64,000 nucleotides of DNA from Megamerina dolium (lineage: Eukaryota; Arthropoda; Insecta; Diptera; Megamerinidae), in the NCBI GenBank assembly GCA_963854835.1, contig OY978529.1:42528055-42592054 (forward strand), in the 5' to 3' direction. Position numbers and translations under genes: made by a program. The number at the start of each line of letters is the position of its first letter. Within the stretch, counting starts at the first letter, position 1. The notes under the pieces were generated by a model. That model searched no databases, was not told the DNA's origin, and saw only the letters and a list, made by a program, of their open reading frames with translations. Shown here piece after piece: positions 11,985 to 24,803 of the stretch.

Positions 11985-13020
11985 TTCGTACATAAACGTA
12001 ATAGATTAGACATTTAAGTATGAAAGCGATTTGTTTTTGCGCACTTCTGTCATATCGAAATAATTTGCCCACACTTATGACGGTAGAACTGTAAAATTGT
12101 ATAGTTTTGATGAGAAAGTTGTCGATAATTGATTTAAAAATGTAATAGATTAGGCATTTAAGTATGAAAGCGATTTGTTTTTGCGCACTTCCGTCATATT
12201 GAAATATTTTGCCAATACTTATGACGCTGGAACTGTAAAATCATATAGTTTTGAGATGAAAGTTGTTAATAATTTCGTGCATAAATGTAATAGATTAGGC
12301 ATTTATATATGCAAGTAAGGTATTTTTGCCCATTTTGAAACGATTTTTAGACACTTAAGACGCTAAAACTGCAAAATCATATAGCTATTGAAATAATTTG
12401 CCCACATTTATGACGGTAGAACTGTAAAATTGTATAGTTTTGATGAGAAAGTTGTCGATAATTGATTGAAAAATGAATGAAGATTAGGCATTTAGGTATG
12501 AAAGCGATTTGTTTTTGCGCACTTCCGTCATATTGAAATATTTTGCCAATACTTATGACGCTGGAACTGTAAAATCATATAGTTTTGAGATGAAAGTTGT
12601 TAATAATTTCGTACATAAATGTAATAGATTAGGAATTATATAGTTTTGAGATGAAAGTTGTTAATAATTTCGTACATAAATGTAATAGATTAGACATTTA
12701 TATATGCAAGTGAAGTATTTTTGCGCATTTTGAAGCAATTTATAGACACTCCAGACGCTAAAACTATAAAATCATATAGGAAAGTTCCCAATAATTTCAT
12801 AAATAAATGTAATAGATTAGGTATTTATGAGTGCAGATGATTTATTCTTATGCGCCGCCGTCGTACCGAAATAATTTTTCAACAACTTGATTTTAGAATT
12901 CCTAAATTGAATAGATTTAAGGTGAAAGTTTCTAATAGTAATGTAATAGATTAAGCATGTATTATATGTATGGAAGTGATTTAATTTTGCGCACCTTCAC
13001 TATATTGAGCACATCGAACA
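11985..13020. repeat. Tandem array, roughly 145-bp unit, about eight copies
   Basis: A unit containing 'taatagattaggcattta', 'gaaagcgatttgtttttgcg', 'cttatgacgctggaactg' and 'gatgaaagttgttaataat' is repeated. The first anchor occurs at 11999, 12143, 12288, about 12478, 12622, 12683, 12810 and 12944. Regular units are 144-145 bp; a 61-bp spacing at 12622-12683 and some later ones are shortened. No open frame extends through the array. I see no similarity to the 153-bp arrays at 38 and 47 kb. Confidence 0.85.
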
Positions 13021-15059
13021 TATTGTCATAACAAAAATAGTTACTATGTAAAATTAAAAGATAAAAAAAAATAAAGAAAAAATTATTGGAAATTGAAATG
13101 GATTTTTCTATTTTTAAGGGATTTATTACAAATGACTTTTGGGTGGGTGGTTACCAGAGTACGCCTTTAAACAAATTATATAAAAATACAAATAAAGAGA
13201 AACAGCGTGAAGTTCATTGTAAAAAGTATGATTTAAATATCGATTTTTTTGTTATTAACATTAATGGATATTATTATTTATTTGAAGCATTCCTCTTTTT
13301 TTTTTTTAAACCCATTTATTCTAGGAAACAAATTGACTTTCCCCCAAAATCAAAACATGTTTGGAATTTTAAATTATTATAGTCTGATACATAGAAGCTC
13401 ATATAATATGTATGCTATAGTTATAAGAATGTATGAGCATAAGAATGTCGCTCCCTAAAATAAGAGGATAGTATAGCAAAAAGAATGACAAAAAAAATTG
13501 CCTCTTTTGTGGCATTATGTAAAGAAACGTTTTAACTTAAATTGAAACAAGAAGGATAGCGGTCATGATATATGTATATGTGTATACATATATATGACAT
13601 ATAACCTCACTTTCTCTTCGTAGAGATTACTATTCTAAAACAGCACAATAACAAATCAAATTTACAAGGATACAAATAGAAAAAATAGTATAAAAATAAC
13701 TGTACTACTACTACAATATATTGAATCGTTTTTACGCTGATCCGTATATCTGCATTTTCCAATTTGTTGTTTATCTTTTTGTCCTTTTGCCTTGAATGTA
13801 TGCTCCTGAAATTGGGTTCAAATAGTAAATGGTAAACAAACTAATAAAAATAATAGGCAATTGTAAGTTGTATCTACTGCTTGCTAGTAAATCTACTTAC
13901 TTACTTACTTATTTGGTCATAACTATTGACATTCTGTTTTGGCTGAATGTTGAACAATACGTCACAATATAGCTGAAAGAGGTCAAAATTCGTTCAAACT
14001 CGTACTGCTATTTCTATTTCATTTTCGATGTACCAGTTTAATTAAGGCAGCTTGAATTGTCAACTAATTTGATGTAGTTGTACATGTAAAAAATTCCTTT
14101 TCGCTCCATAAAAAAAGAAAAACTTTACTTTGACACGATGATGTACAAAAGTTTTTCAACATTGTCGTCAGTTGTGTTGCTTAACAGTTGCCATCTGTTA
14201 AGCGCTATCAGATTTCCCGTACAAATAGTATGAGTACGAGAATGTATTTACACTTGTTCAAAATGTGTAGAAACGATGCCGCAAAACCTCAAACTTTAAA
14301 CTGCTTCACGGCAATAACTACAGCCGCAGCAGCCATTTCATTAGTCTCTTAAATTACACAAATGTAATGTACGATACATCGTATGTTCTGGGGTGTTCCA
14401 AAACGTCATGTTGTTTTCATTAGCATTTCGTTTTTCTTTTTTTTTGTCTTCTTCATGCTTTGTAAGTTTTTCCATTCTTCTTGCAACAAAATAATAAAAA
14501 AAAAAAAAAAAAAACAGAAAGAAGATAAACACAAATGATAGCTGAAATACTCGTAAATAAACGCGGCAACTACTTAATCAAGCCATTCTCATTGCCATTT
14601 TATAGCATAAATGCTGCTTTTATGTTTAGCGTGTTTTAAAAATTACGACAACAATACGAAATACCTTATTGCACATACCACATTCTTTCGTCCTTCATTC
14701 TTTTTGCGTATTTTCTATGTACGTGCGTGTTTTGAGTGTCCTTACGATAATTGTGACGAAAAAACCTAGTGGGTACATAGACAAAACAGTGTAATGAAGT
14801 GATATTGTTTAAATTATTCTTATAGAGAAGAGGACTTAAAGGACTTGTAGCGTTAAATTATGCTCACGAATATCTGGGGATGAAATTTGTCAATTTTCAA
14901 ATAAACATATTCGAATGAAATATTTTCGGAATTTAGCTCTGTTCACATTTGTATTAAATTTCAATTATTTTCAGAGCAGTCAGAGAAAGCATTCCATTTA
15001 AGTTCATATACTCAAGCTTTATTAAAGGAATTTTAGTCAAAATCTTATGACTTTAGAAT
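13021..15059. other. AT-rich non-coding stretch
   Basis: Nothing gene-like. It contains ACTT repeats near 13896-13910, a long poly-A run near 14495-14513 and scattered poly-T runs. The 98-codon frame at 13086-13382 has chance-like composition. Confidence 0.55.
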
Positions 15060-15660
15060 GAGCAAATTGACGTTTCTTGAAGTTACTTGAATACTATTCG
15101 AATCACTTGAAGTCATTTGACATTTAAGTTACTTTAAATCAATCGAAATACGTAGCTACACAAATATTATACTTCAAGGCAAATAAATTCACTTGAAGTC
15201 ATTTGAATATACTTCAAGTCACTTTATGTCACCTGAAGTCACTTAATTTGACATTTCAGTAATGCTGTTTCAAGTGTATTCTTCAAATGACTTTAAATGT
15301 TAATAATTGAAATTGTAAAATATTATTCTTTTTAGTGAATATTAATGTTTCATTGTCACTTAAAGTAATTGAATTGATTTAGATTCCTTGGTAATATTTG
15401 AATACACTTGAAATCACTTCAAGTTCATTGACGTTATGAGTTACTTAAACTCAGTAAAAATGCAATGTCAATTAATAATATATAAATTCAATTCACTTTT
15501 ATGTACTTGAAGTCATTTGATGTCATTTGAATTAACACGATTTGATATTTAAGTCACTTGTAGTCACTAAATTTGACATTTCCATCATATTATTTCACAT
15601 GTATTCACGTAACATCAAATTATTTGAAGTGTTGAGTGTTAAGTGTTAACTTCTACCATC
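15060..15660. repeat. Field of ACTTGA/TCAAGT words
   Basis: Short degenerate words built on CACTTGAAGTCATTTGA recur throughout, in both orientations. Exact CACTTGA or TCAAGTG copies are at 15104-15110, 15190-15196, 15270-15276 and 15405-15411, with further ACTTGA/TCAAGT copies between and one TCAAGTG near 15766. It could be a decayed minisatellite. CACTTGA is also the core recognised by NK-2-class homeodomain proteins such as Tinman and Vnd, so a homotypic binding cluster is possible. Confidence 0.55.
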
Positions 15661-15778
15661 AATAGAATGCATTCAATTATTACTGAGATTATGGTGAAAT
15701 TTAGATCAGACTTTACCTGTTGGTTGTGGTAACAAGAGATGATTGGCCCGAAAAATGTCTACTTGTCTCAAGTGTAAA

Positions 15779-16560
15779 TTAGCTTATTTTCTACATCAAT
15801 AGGCTCACATGTACAAGCACGTTTTCAACTGAATTGAATTGACATCCTATTTGTTGTGCTGTCGTGTATATTAATATGGACATTACTTGACTTACCGATA
15901 AAGAGGTCATAGACACAACATGGAACAGATGCTGTAAAGATTTTATTTGCTTCTTTTTTCCATTGAATTATAGAAATCAAGGAGAGAAAGAAAATAAGAA
16001 ATAAACACAAAAGAGAAAAGCCAAAATATACTAAAATAGTATACTCTAAGGCGCATGAAGGTTATATGTATAAGAAATGCTCGTATAGCAATACATCTTC
16101 TGGTGGTATAAATACTTAATGATGGTTAAAGCCTATGGAAGTTAGTTACTTATTGCCCATTCTAACCACAAATAGTAAATACATATATGTACGTAGGTAT
16201 AAAGATGTTTGACTCATTAAATTCTCTTACTCAAAGAGATGTGACTGATTGTCCAAAATTGTTTTTCATCATTTTGTTAGCCATTTAACCACAAAGCTGA
16301 CAAGAATATCAAGTGAATAGTATGAGATATTTATGTTTAGTTTTTTCTTTAACCCATGGGGAATATTGGAAGAAGTATTAGCGCGTATGATTTGAAATTA
16401 GTTTTCGTCGTTTTATTCTTGATTGAAATTTGATTCTCATCTCCTTGTGCATTTTAACTTACATATTTATTTTACCCAACCAATGATATTTGATATAAAT
16501 GTCAGAAAATCGATTTTGAAACTTACTTAGGCGATGACATGTCTAATTAGTCGAGCAAAT
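15779..16560 (+). repeat. Dispersed duplication, copy 1
   Basis: Three blocks here recur in the same order at 43787-46190: 'gcttattttctacatca' with 'cacgtttt' (from 15780); a block of about 60 bp from 15878 that matches at 37 of its first 39 positions and contains ACTTGACTTACCGATAAA; and a looser block from about 16245 to 16560 with 'gcgtatgatttgaaattagtttt' and 'gcgatgacatgtctaatta'. The second locus is longer because two mobile elements landed in it. Either an old duplication or two copies of an unnamed long repeat would explain this. Confidence 0.55.
16039..16052 (+). promoter_or_regulatory. Su(Hw)-like insulator word, weaker
   Basis: GTATACTCTAAGGC, followed by GC, differs from the recurring word at two positions. 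It lies inside the dispersed duplication. Confidence 0.25.
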
Positions 16561-16570
16561 ATCAGATGAA

Positions 16571-17882
16571 GGCTTTGGTTATTCGTTTGATTAATCTATG
16601 AAAATATATGTGCTTGTATTGGGTTTAGATTTGATAATATACTGCATTATAAATGCAGATTTATTTGTTGCAACTGGCAATGCCGTACTGTACATTTGAC
16701 AGTTGACACATAAGCTATTCGTATTCAAGAATGATAGGAAATAAAATTGCGCCCATCAGAGAGTAATTTTGTAATTGTGACGTAATAGTAGTTCAGCTGC
16801 GAGAGAAGATGACAAAATGGCGAACAAATGAACAAACCCAAATGTAAATAATGCGGAATAATGAATGAATAATGCAACTCTTGGAACTACTATGACGTCA
16901 CAATTTGTCAAATTCACTAAGAAAATTGATATTCGAACTTTAATATTAACGCTTTAAGCATCATAGCATAAATTGAAAAGTTGGTGTAAGTGTAATATTA
17001 TTTCAAAAGATAGGAAGATAGAGAGAGAACATTTGAAAGAGAAAAGTTTTACAGAAATGTCACTGCATTTACCGTCGCTGTTAGGAACCTTTGTGATTAT
17101 TACAAATTTGACTCAACAGATCAATTAATTCATTTATACAAGGACTTCATCACATTTTTATTGTGTCGTTGAATACAATTTAGTTCTTTGCATGAAGTAT
17201 GTGTATGTGACACCATTTTTTTGTATATTTTACAAACAATATGCAGCAAAATGCTAACAGATCTTATGTAAATGACAGCAAACTAGCTTTTCTGGGGTGT
17301 TTTCCCATATCTACACATATAATAAAGAACTTTGTGCTCCTATTAGCGAAACGTATATATATATGATCCATTTAAAATATTACATTTCAATTAATTAAGC
17401 CTCTGGCATCCCTGAATTCCATAAAATAAGATATGAGAATTTAGGGTTTAACTTTAATTTGTGTTCGTGGAAAAGTAATATTAATTATATATTGTAGTAA
17501 GTAAATATTCGATTCTCGAATTAATCTACAGAATTCTATTCATGTATTAAATCAATTATGAGTACCCTAAAGTAATCAGTAACCATGGAGCTTATAATAG
17601 AATATTGAAATAGTATTTTAGGTTCAACAGGGTACATATCACATCGGCTGACACAAAGGTGGCACCACTAATGAAAAATCCACATGATTATTAGGAGGTA
17701 TCAACCTTTAAAGTATACCTGTCAAAAGTTCAAGACTATCCGATCACTAGTTCACAGGTTACAATGGTTTCGGTAGCGCCACTTTTGTGATTCAAAAGGG
17801 TTCAAAGCAATTTCATGTATTGATTATTCACTGCTTTTTTATGGAAAATAGCACCGTTATAAAATAATTATTACTTGGACTT
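16571..17882. other. AT-rich non-coding stretch
   Basis: No gene or recognisable element is seen. Ordinary poly-A/T runs and short chance frames only. Confidence 0.55.
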
Positions 17883-18240
17883 TGGTCCATCGAGACAGTA
17901 GATTAATGGTTTGTTGACTTTAAACGCAGCTGTACAAACACCGGTGATGCCAAACGCTATCGTCGCCCAGAAGAGTCCGGTGTCACCGGAAACACAAAAA
18001 AAGTCCACATTATCGTTTTAATAAACCGTAAAGTGATGTTGCAAAAGATAGCTGACTTCATTTTGCAAAAAATGAAGTCAGCTTGCAGGAATGAGGAGGT
18101 GATCGTCGCAAGAGAGATATATTTTGATGCCAAGGGTGAATGGTTCTACAAGAAATATACCGAAGGTATTGAAGAAGACTATCCTGGTAAATAAAGTCGA
18201 ATTTTGTGAAAAAGTTGTGGTTTTATTCGTTACCCTACTT
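17883..18240 (+). pseudogene. Internally deleted mariner transposase
   Basis: A continuous frame of 96 codons, TGG at 17907 to TAA at 18192-18194, joins two separate parts of a mariner transposase. The N-terminal part reads WFVDFKRSCTNTGDAKRYRR, then NTKKVHIIVL and LQKIADF, the linker and second helix-turn-helix of the DNA-binding domain. The C-terminal part reads NEEVIVAREIYFDAKGEWFY and ends soon after IEEDYPGK. All three catalytic Asp residues fall in the deleted middle. The tail after the stop ('agtcgaattttgtgaaaaag') is also mariner-like. The join at 18050-18083 is a perfect 15-bp inverted repeat. Confidence 0.82.
18050..18083. repeat. Perfect 15-bp hairpin at a transposon deletion junction
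   Basis: The arm AGCTGACTTCATTTT (18050-18064) and its exact complement (18069-18083) are separated by GCAA. The hairpin lies where the N- and C-terminal parts of the deleted mariner are joined. The right arm looks like a templated inverted copy of the left arm, because the left arm encodes a normal mariner stretch (IADF) and the right does not. Confidence 0.85.
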
Positions 18241-21200
18241 TAGTCATTTCAACTTTTCGAATATTTTCAAATAAATTTTTCATTTCTCATATATTTTCTA
18301 TCTATCGAAAAAGATTGTATGCCTTGAACTTGTTTTGTGTCTTCTAACATCCCATTTTACAGTAATCAGTTCTTTCAAAAACATTCGATTATGTGAAGTA
18401 CCAAAGTAATCGATACTTTCCATCACTAATTTGAATGCAACTTGAATTGATGTTTTCCATTTGAGAAACTATAATTGACAGCTAATTGCGATCTAAAAGT
18501 AAATAAATTGAATGTCATTCAGAAGGTCACAATTTAAGGATATACGCAGTTCTTTCCCATGCACCTTTTCCGTTTACAAAATTATTTCTATGCTATAATT
18601 AAGTTACTCCAAAACGTACCTTTAATAATTATGCTCTATTATGAAGATTCATTGATATTTATATGCGAGTACTAATATAAACATATTTCAGAGGGGATTA
18701 ATTTGATTTTTGGTTTTTTTTTTGTCATAAAAAACAGAATGAAATCTCTGAAAATTGTTTGGTATGCACTCCACGTTCACATGATGCTTCGCCATATAGA
18801 ATAATATGCAGATTTCTGTAAAAAACAAAATTGGAAATAAAATAATGACAGGAAGGGGGATTGAATAGAAAAGCTCAATGTTTTTTTTTTTTTGGGTTTT
18901 CATAACATCCCTGAAGTATTTTTAGTACGTATGCATGTATGTATTTTCCATTTTCAACTTGTCTTCAATTTTTTTTTGCATATTTTTTTTTTACATTTGG
19001 AACATTTTATGAATATTAGTTGTTTGTTTGGGTTTGAATTTTTTTCTTAAATTTTTTTTTTCGTTTTTTTTTTACCTTACAGATGACAATCGAAATTCGA
19101 GAATGTCTGTAAGTATGATACAAATGAAACAGCTGATAAACAGCGGAATATTGCACGATACAAATTAATTAATCAATTGGTAATTGAAAGGATATGAATA
19201 CAAAAAACATTTTCTGATTAAATATTTATAAAACTGGTAAGTAAAAATTTTCCGATAAATTTCAACAATTCGATATCACAGAATATTCACTTATTGCATA
19301 TTCATATACTCGGTAGGCAAAGTATAATGGCAAAAATAATAATTACATTTTCTTATCTAGCTATTCAAGCTGTCTACCAGTTAATACATAACTGCTTTAC
19401 ATTTTTCCTTCAAATATTTTTTTATTGCTTTCATCAATAAACTTTTCACTAATGAAATTTCAGTAAAAATATCCACTTACGAATTAAATTTGCGGGGAAT
19501 TTGTGAATGACATTTGATTATAAGTCATTCATTTTCTAACGATGAAAGGGTGTAGTTCAAAATAGAATCAGCATTGATTTTTGTACCCTGTTATTTTAAA
19601 TAATACCTATAATTTTAGACTTACCTTTTGTGTAATCTGGAAACTGTCACATTTGCTAGTGAATACTCGAATATAGAGAACTATTATTAAAAAATTTGAT
19701 TGTAATGACTTCATTTACATATAAATACACCCATACAAAATAAAAAACAACAATTGTGCTTAGCTATTATCATGATAGCAATAATAACAACAACAATAGC
19801 ACCACACAAATAAGTCACGTGTTAGACACACGTCAGGCTAACTATGTAAGTTGACATTTATCTTTTCATTCTTCATTTACATATTAATTAAGATTCGACA
19901 GTCACAACAGTGGATTTATTTAGGCATTACATACATTTGCATGTGTTTATACATATTACTTATGTATATATTAAAGTATATGTATACGTAAATGTATAAG
20001 GGGAAAGAGACTAATTTTGTCAAAGGTCAGTTCAATAGACATTCGAATGAAAGTTCTTCGAGAGTAGAAAGGAAATATTATTGTTGTATATGCAGAAAGT
20101 TTTCAATAAAAGTAATGAGGAACAAAATTTTGCCACTTTTCACTGGTAATGTTGGAATAACTGGAGTAATGGGTTTTAGGTCAGCGCCTGGATCATCCAA
20201 TTGGCTTTATATGCAATAAAAATCGATTATCGGTCGTAATTTGAGTAGTTAAACATAAATTTACATAACAACCGTTATTGAAGATGGCATATTATACTCA
20301 CAATTAGAATTATGTCTACTCTCACTTCTACGCAAGTGAATGACAGCTGTGTTGTGCTCAAACTCTCTCAATTAATGTGCACATGAAGCTGATGCGATAA
20401 CTGTCAAATTAGAACAGTTGAAATGTGTCAATCATGTGATTTATTGTTATGCTGTTCTCAATATTGTTTTCTTAACAAGTGATTATACGAAATTTTTGCA
20501 TTGATATTCATAAATTGATCGAATAATGCAGATTAGTGGAATCCATCAGGCGTATTTTACTCGTTTACTTAATCGATGTATTGTGATGATATTAGTGGAT
20601 AAAATTGTTTTCCATCAAACAATCTGTTATTTTATAGATTTTCCGCATTTTATGCATAATTTCCAATAATCTCATTTATCATCAGCATTAACATCGGTAA
20701 GAGAAGATGAACTTATGTGAGTAATCGGTTTGCGATTCAAAATAAACCAATTAAAAGTCGGTTATAAATTTCTTCACTTCAATGCTTCTTATATTATATT
20801 TCCTAATACCACACGGTCTTTTAAGGGGGGAGTAAGGAATAATTTGAAATAAAAAAACACCTTTTGAGCTGATTTTTTACGGAGATACAGCTTAAGCAAA
20901 TTTATTCAAACTTCTTTTTAATTACAAAACATCATCTAGAGGATATTTAGTTAAATTTCCGTAATTAGAGCATTTCCCAAAACGTCTTTTGAAAAATACG
21001 TTGTTCGGTGAACACGATAACTCGGCGTAGAATTATCTGAAATCAAAAATGTTGTTAAATTTACTTAAATTATGAGTTAATTCTCCCCCCTCCGTCATTG
21101 TTGAACTATCATTTTCGTTTTTCAACAGTTCGTGTCCAATTTAAGTAAAAAACTCAATTTCGCGCTAAATTTTCCGCTATTTTTTAGGTGACAAACTACC

Positions 21201-21993
21201 TTAATATGAAAATAGGAAAATGTAAATAACGGTAGGGGGAGGCATTTTATACCAAGAAAGTATGTTTCGAGTTTGAAAAGAATCGGTCTAGTAGATTTTG
21301 CTGGATCGTGTTCACGGACTTCGAAAAATTGGTTTTCAGAAAAACACGTTTGAAGTTTTTTTTTTTCTCAAAAAGTGAGAAAAAAAAATTTTTTTTTGTA
21401 ACTTACACTAAATCATCGATCCCAGGACCATAAAGTACGTTCCCGCCAGCAATCTCGTTGTTTTGGAAAATGAAAAAGAAAAAAATCGATTTTTGATTTT
21501 CGATTTAAAAAATTTTATCATTTTAAAAATTTATAAAAATCAAATAATTCAGTTAACAAGATTGGTAAATTCAACCCCTACATACAAATGCAAAAAGAGG
21601 TTTACATCAAAAAATTGTTTCCCCCATGTATTCGATTATGTTCATTATTTTCAAACACTCAAATTCCCCATGTGGTTGAAATAAATACAAAACCTCATCA
21701 GACAACATCTATCCAACCATCTTACCCTTCATTTAGGCGCATGTATTGCATTCAAAATCATGCTTGCGGGTATTATTATGTGTGTTCCTTTTTTTTTTGT
21801 ACTCATACAAATGCATAGGTAAATACCTATGGAGAGAATGTGAAAACAGCATTCTAAAATGAAAGCATAAAATTCATTGTGAGGGTCATATCAAAACCTA
21901 TCGTTTCGCCATTGTAAACACAATATGTCTAAACAAATTAATAACGCCACAATGTGCAGTGAAATGCAGCTAAGGGTACGCAGATTTGCTTTT
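18241..21993. other. AT-rich non-coding stretch; unclassified repeat-like part at 20820-21480
   Basis: No gene is supported. The part from about 20820 to 21480 has G- and C-runs, an imperfect hairpin 'tttttttctcaaaaagtgag' near 21360-21390 and a less AT-rich end near 21420-21465. It looks like an old interspersed element, but I cannot assign it. Elsewhere there are poly-T runs (18960-19075) and a homeodomain-like TTAATTAATCAATTGGTAAT near 19165. Confidence 0.45.
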
Positions 21994-22130
21994 TTTATAC
22001 CCTGCATAATGCAATATGCATGGTATATTCATTTCGGTCAGATGTTTGTGTCCACTTGAAGGAATCTCCGGAGATATAGACATGGATATATATTCGTGAT
22101 CAGCGTCGATTAAATTTTCGATTTAACGAT

Positions 22131-22209
22131 GTCCGTCCGTCCGTCCGTCCGTCCGTCCGTCCGTCCGTCCGTCCGTCCGTCCGTCCGTCCGTCCGTCCGT
22201 CTGTCTGTC
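22131..22209 (+). repeat. (GTCC)17(GTCT)2 microsatellite
   Basis: Seventeen uninterrupted GTCC units run from 22131 and are followed by two GTCT units and GTCA. It is the longest perfect microsatellite in the window and lies directly after the conserved core of the mini-me-like element. Confidence 0.95.
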
Positions 22210-22479
22210 ACCTGGCTGGTTCGCACGATAACTTGAGTAAATATTGAGCTATTTCGATGAAATTTGGCATAAGTAATCTATGATCCAAGGGTACGCAGGG
22301 GATTGATATTGGGCATGATCGGTCAATAACCACGCCCACACCAAGCATTCAAAGCGACTAACCTCGAAATTTTCAAAATCTTTAACTTGCTATAACTCAC
22401 ATAATATACCACTTGGGACAACAATATTTTGCACATAGAGTTATATTATACTACTCTATAACCTCGCCAAAAGTAGGTG

Positions 22480-23120
22480 AACCACGCCTACTTTCTAGCG
22501 TAGCTCCCATACAAAGTGTCTGTACTTTTTTTAAATTGAAACTGCTGTAACTTCTACAATCTTCTGTCTAGAATAACCATAATTGACACTTAGATTAACA
22601 CGGCAGTCAGAAATAATATGACAGAAAATCAATGTGCCACGCCCACTCCTTTTTGGGTCTCCCATACAAAGTTGCGGAAATTAAAAAAAATGTTACCGGT
22701 TATAACTTGCAAACTATTCAGCGTAGAATAACGAGATTTAAGGTGTGGATTAGTATTGTACGAGCAACTAGGCTCACAGAAAATGGGCGCACCACGCCCA
22801 GTGTTTATCGTAGCCCCCATACAAATTTTAAATTGAAACAGCTGTAACTTAGGCAATCTTATGTCTACAATAACCATAATTGACACTTAAATTAATATCG
22901 TAGTCGGAAATAATCTGGCGAAAAATCTGCGTACCACGCCCACTTCTTATTGGGGCTCCCATACAAAGTTGAGGAAATTAAACAAAAATGTTAACCACCA
23001 TAACTTAGAAACTATTCAACGTAGGACACCAAATTTAAGGTGTGGATTAACATTCAAAAATTAATTGGATTTACTAGAAAGTGGTAAGCCACGCCCACTT
23101 TTTATATAGCTCCCATACTA
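22480..23120 (+). repeat. Internal 153-bp repeats arranged as roughly 300-bp dimers
   Basis: A box CCACGCCCACT followed by CTCCCATACAAA recurs, with CCCATAC at about 22506, 22661, 22816, 22958 and 23112. The sequence between boxes alternates: type A ('aaattgaaactgctgtaact', 'ataaccataattgacactta') near 22535 and 22830, and type B ('gttgcggaaattaaa', 'ttaaggtgtggatta') near 22672 and 22968. The repeat is therefore a dimer of about 297 bp. Confidence 0.85.
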
Positions 23121-23343
23121 AGCCTCGGAATTATCTTAAAATCCTTTTACTTCGTCAAAGTCAACCATATTTCGGGTGTAAATTAGTAGTATATGCAAAA
23201 ATTGTTTCTCGAAAAGTGGAAATAAAAGAAAAGTTGGATATTCGAGTAAACTTTTTATATACAAATCTACATATGCAGGGTATAGTTTGGTCGGCCCCAG
23301 CCGACTGTAAGGAGATTTTTTTTATATTGCATATATTCTTGTT

Positions 23344-24238
23344 TACTATCGGCATTATAGATTTGTTTTGCCCCCTTTTCGTGTTGAGGCATCTTTTCAA
23401 CTCAATTAAATTATTTAAATCGATAAAAATATGAGTTGAAATTAAATTTCATACAAGTTGGCATTTTTCTTCATTTTTTTTATTCTCTTATCTTTTCAAT
23501 TTTTTTTTTTAAATATCTTTTTTTTTTCTGCTATGGACCACAAACCATTTCATTTTCATTAACAAATTAAATAATTTTATAGTACTTGTAATCATTTTTC
23601 CATAAAATTAAATAACAAACTCATAAAAAAGATGACCATTCCATTGCATTGTAATTTCATTGCAAATTTGTTGTGATTTTTACCAATACACTCGCAGGCA
23701 CATATAATAACCGCATTTTTGCATTGTCACTGATTCTGCAATGTACGAGTATTTACTTCATATTATCATCTCCCTTTTACAAATTGTATATAAATTGACA
23801 ACATGTTCAATACGAGTACACTAGAGACAGGGTCGATTCACAGTGAACAGTGGCTAGTGGAGTTAATGGCAAATGTAATTTTATTTCAAAGTTTTTATTA
23901 CACATAATAAAAATCGTGCATAAAAAACGCATATGTGCCAAATTGAAAATCCATCAAATTTAATATTTTTAAAAATTTTCGTTAAAAAACTTTTCCAATT
24001 CTCTGTTCACATATATATTTTTGTTAATAAAAATTGGCATATTCTCTTCCGGTATTATTTAACATCGTTTAAAAATCAAAATTTCAAAAAATTGTATAAA
24101 AAACATATAAATCTTTGGATTTTATATTGAATCTTAACCAAAATATTAGCAAGAGTTCAAATTGTTCAGTCAGATTATAAAGGATTACCATATAAAAGCA
24201 ATTTTTTTTTTTTTTAAATAAAACGCATTCAAATCAAT
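23344..24238. other. AT-rich non-coding stretch
   Basis: Nothing recognised beyond poly-T runs near 23500 and 24204. Confidence 0.55.
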
Positions 24239-24803
24239 TTAATAATCAAAAATTGTATTTGAGATGTAAGTTCGATTTATACCATTTAATATTTGAAAAT
24301 AATTTTTTTTTTGTCCGCAATTGGCTCTTACATGATCCCTTCTATGGGTCCAATTTTCGAGCACTTCTTCCCACATTTCGGCTGTTCTATTAATTACGTG
24401 TATTATATTCGCTTCTAATGCAGAAATGGATTTTGGTTTATCGACATGAAGAAGTGATTTCGCATACCCCCATAAAAAGTAAACCAACGGCTGCAGATCA
24501 CAAGATCTTGCAGGTCAATTCATGAGTCAATTTCTTGATATGATGTTCCCATTAAAAATTTCTTTCAATACATCGATGATTTTTCAGCAATATTCACATT
24601 AGATCGACTTCTATGTACTTTGGTCGGGTGATGAATATCCAATAATGAAATTTATTAATTATTCCGCGAATAGTGCATTCAGTTGGATGATTTCGAACAC
24701 CATAAAATGGTGGAAGAACACGAAAAACATTTCTCACTGAACACTGATTTTGGAAATAAATTTCCACAATTTATAAACGTTGTTCTGGCGTAAATCTATT
24801 CAT
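24239..24803 (-). pseudogene. DD41D (rosa-like) transposase, internally deleted
   Basis: On the minus strand an ATG at 24803 opens MNRFTPEQRL, a stop, then IVEIYFQNQCSVRNVFRV, the first helix-turn-helix of this Tc1/mariner branch. A frameshifted linker (HPTKVHRSRSNVNIAEKSS) follows. The catalytic middle is deleted, and the frame resumes with YFLWGYAKSLLHVDKPKSIS and ALEANIIHV, ending near WTHRRDHVRANCGQ. The third catalytic Asp, normally just before YFLWGY, is replaced by Val. The same family occurs at 30000-30674 and 44365-45345. I could not identify terminal repeats. Confidence 0.8.

Larger units (their letters stand above)
21994..23343 (+). mobile_element. mini-me-like element with GTCY microsatellite and 153-bp internal repeats
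   Basis: The left end is an imperfect palindrome TATACCCTGCATA...TATGCATGGTATA. It is followed by a short TA-rich stretch, a core of about 34 bp (22097-22130) and a (GTCC)17(GTCT)2 tract. This order, a TA tract, a conserved core of about 33 bp, then (GTCY)n, is how I remember the dipteran mini-me retroposons. The right part has five CCCATAC anchors about 153 bp apart and ends near a GTCGGC/GCCGAC hairpin (23290-23305) before 'ttcttgttta'. Open frames inside it (23081-23434, 22629-22886) belong to the repeat. The family name is from memory; the structure is seen directly. Confidence 0.65.
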
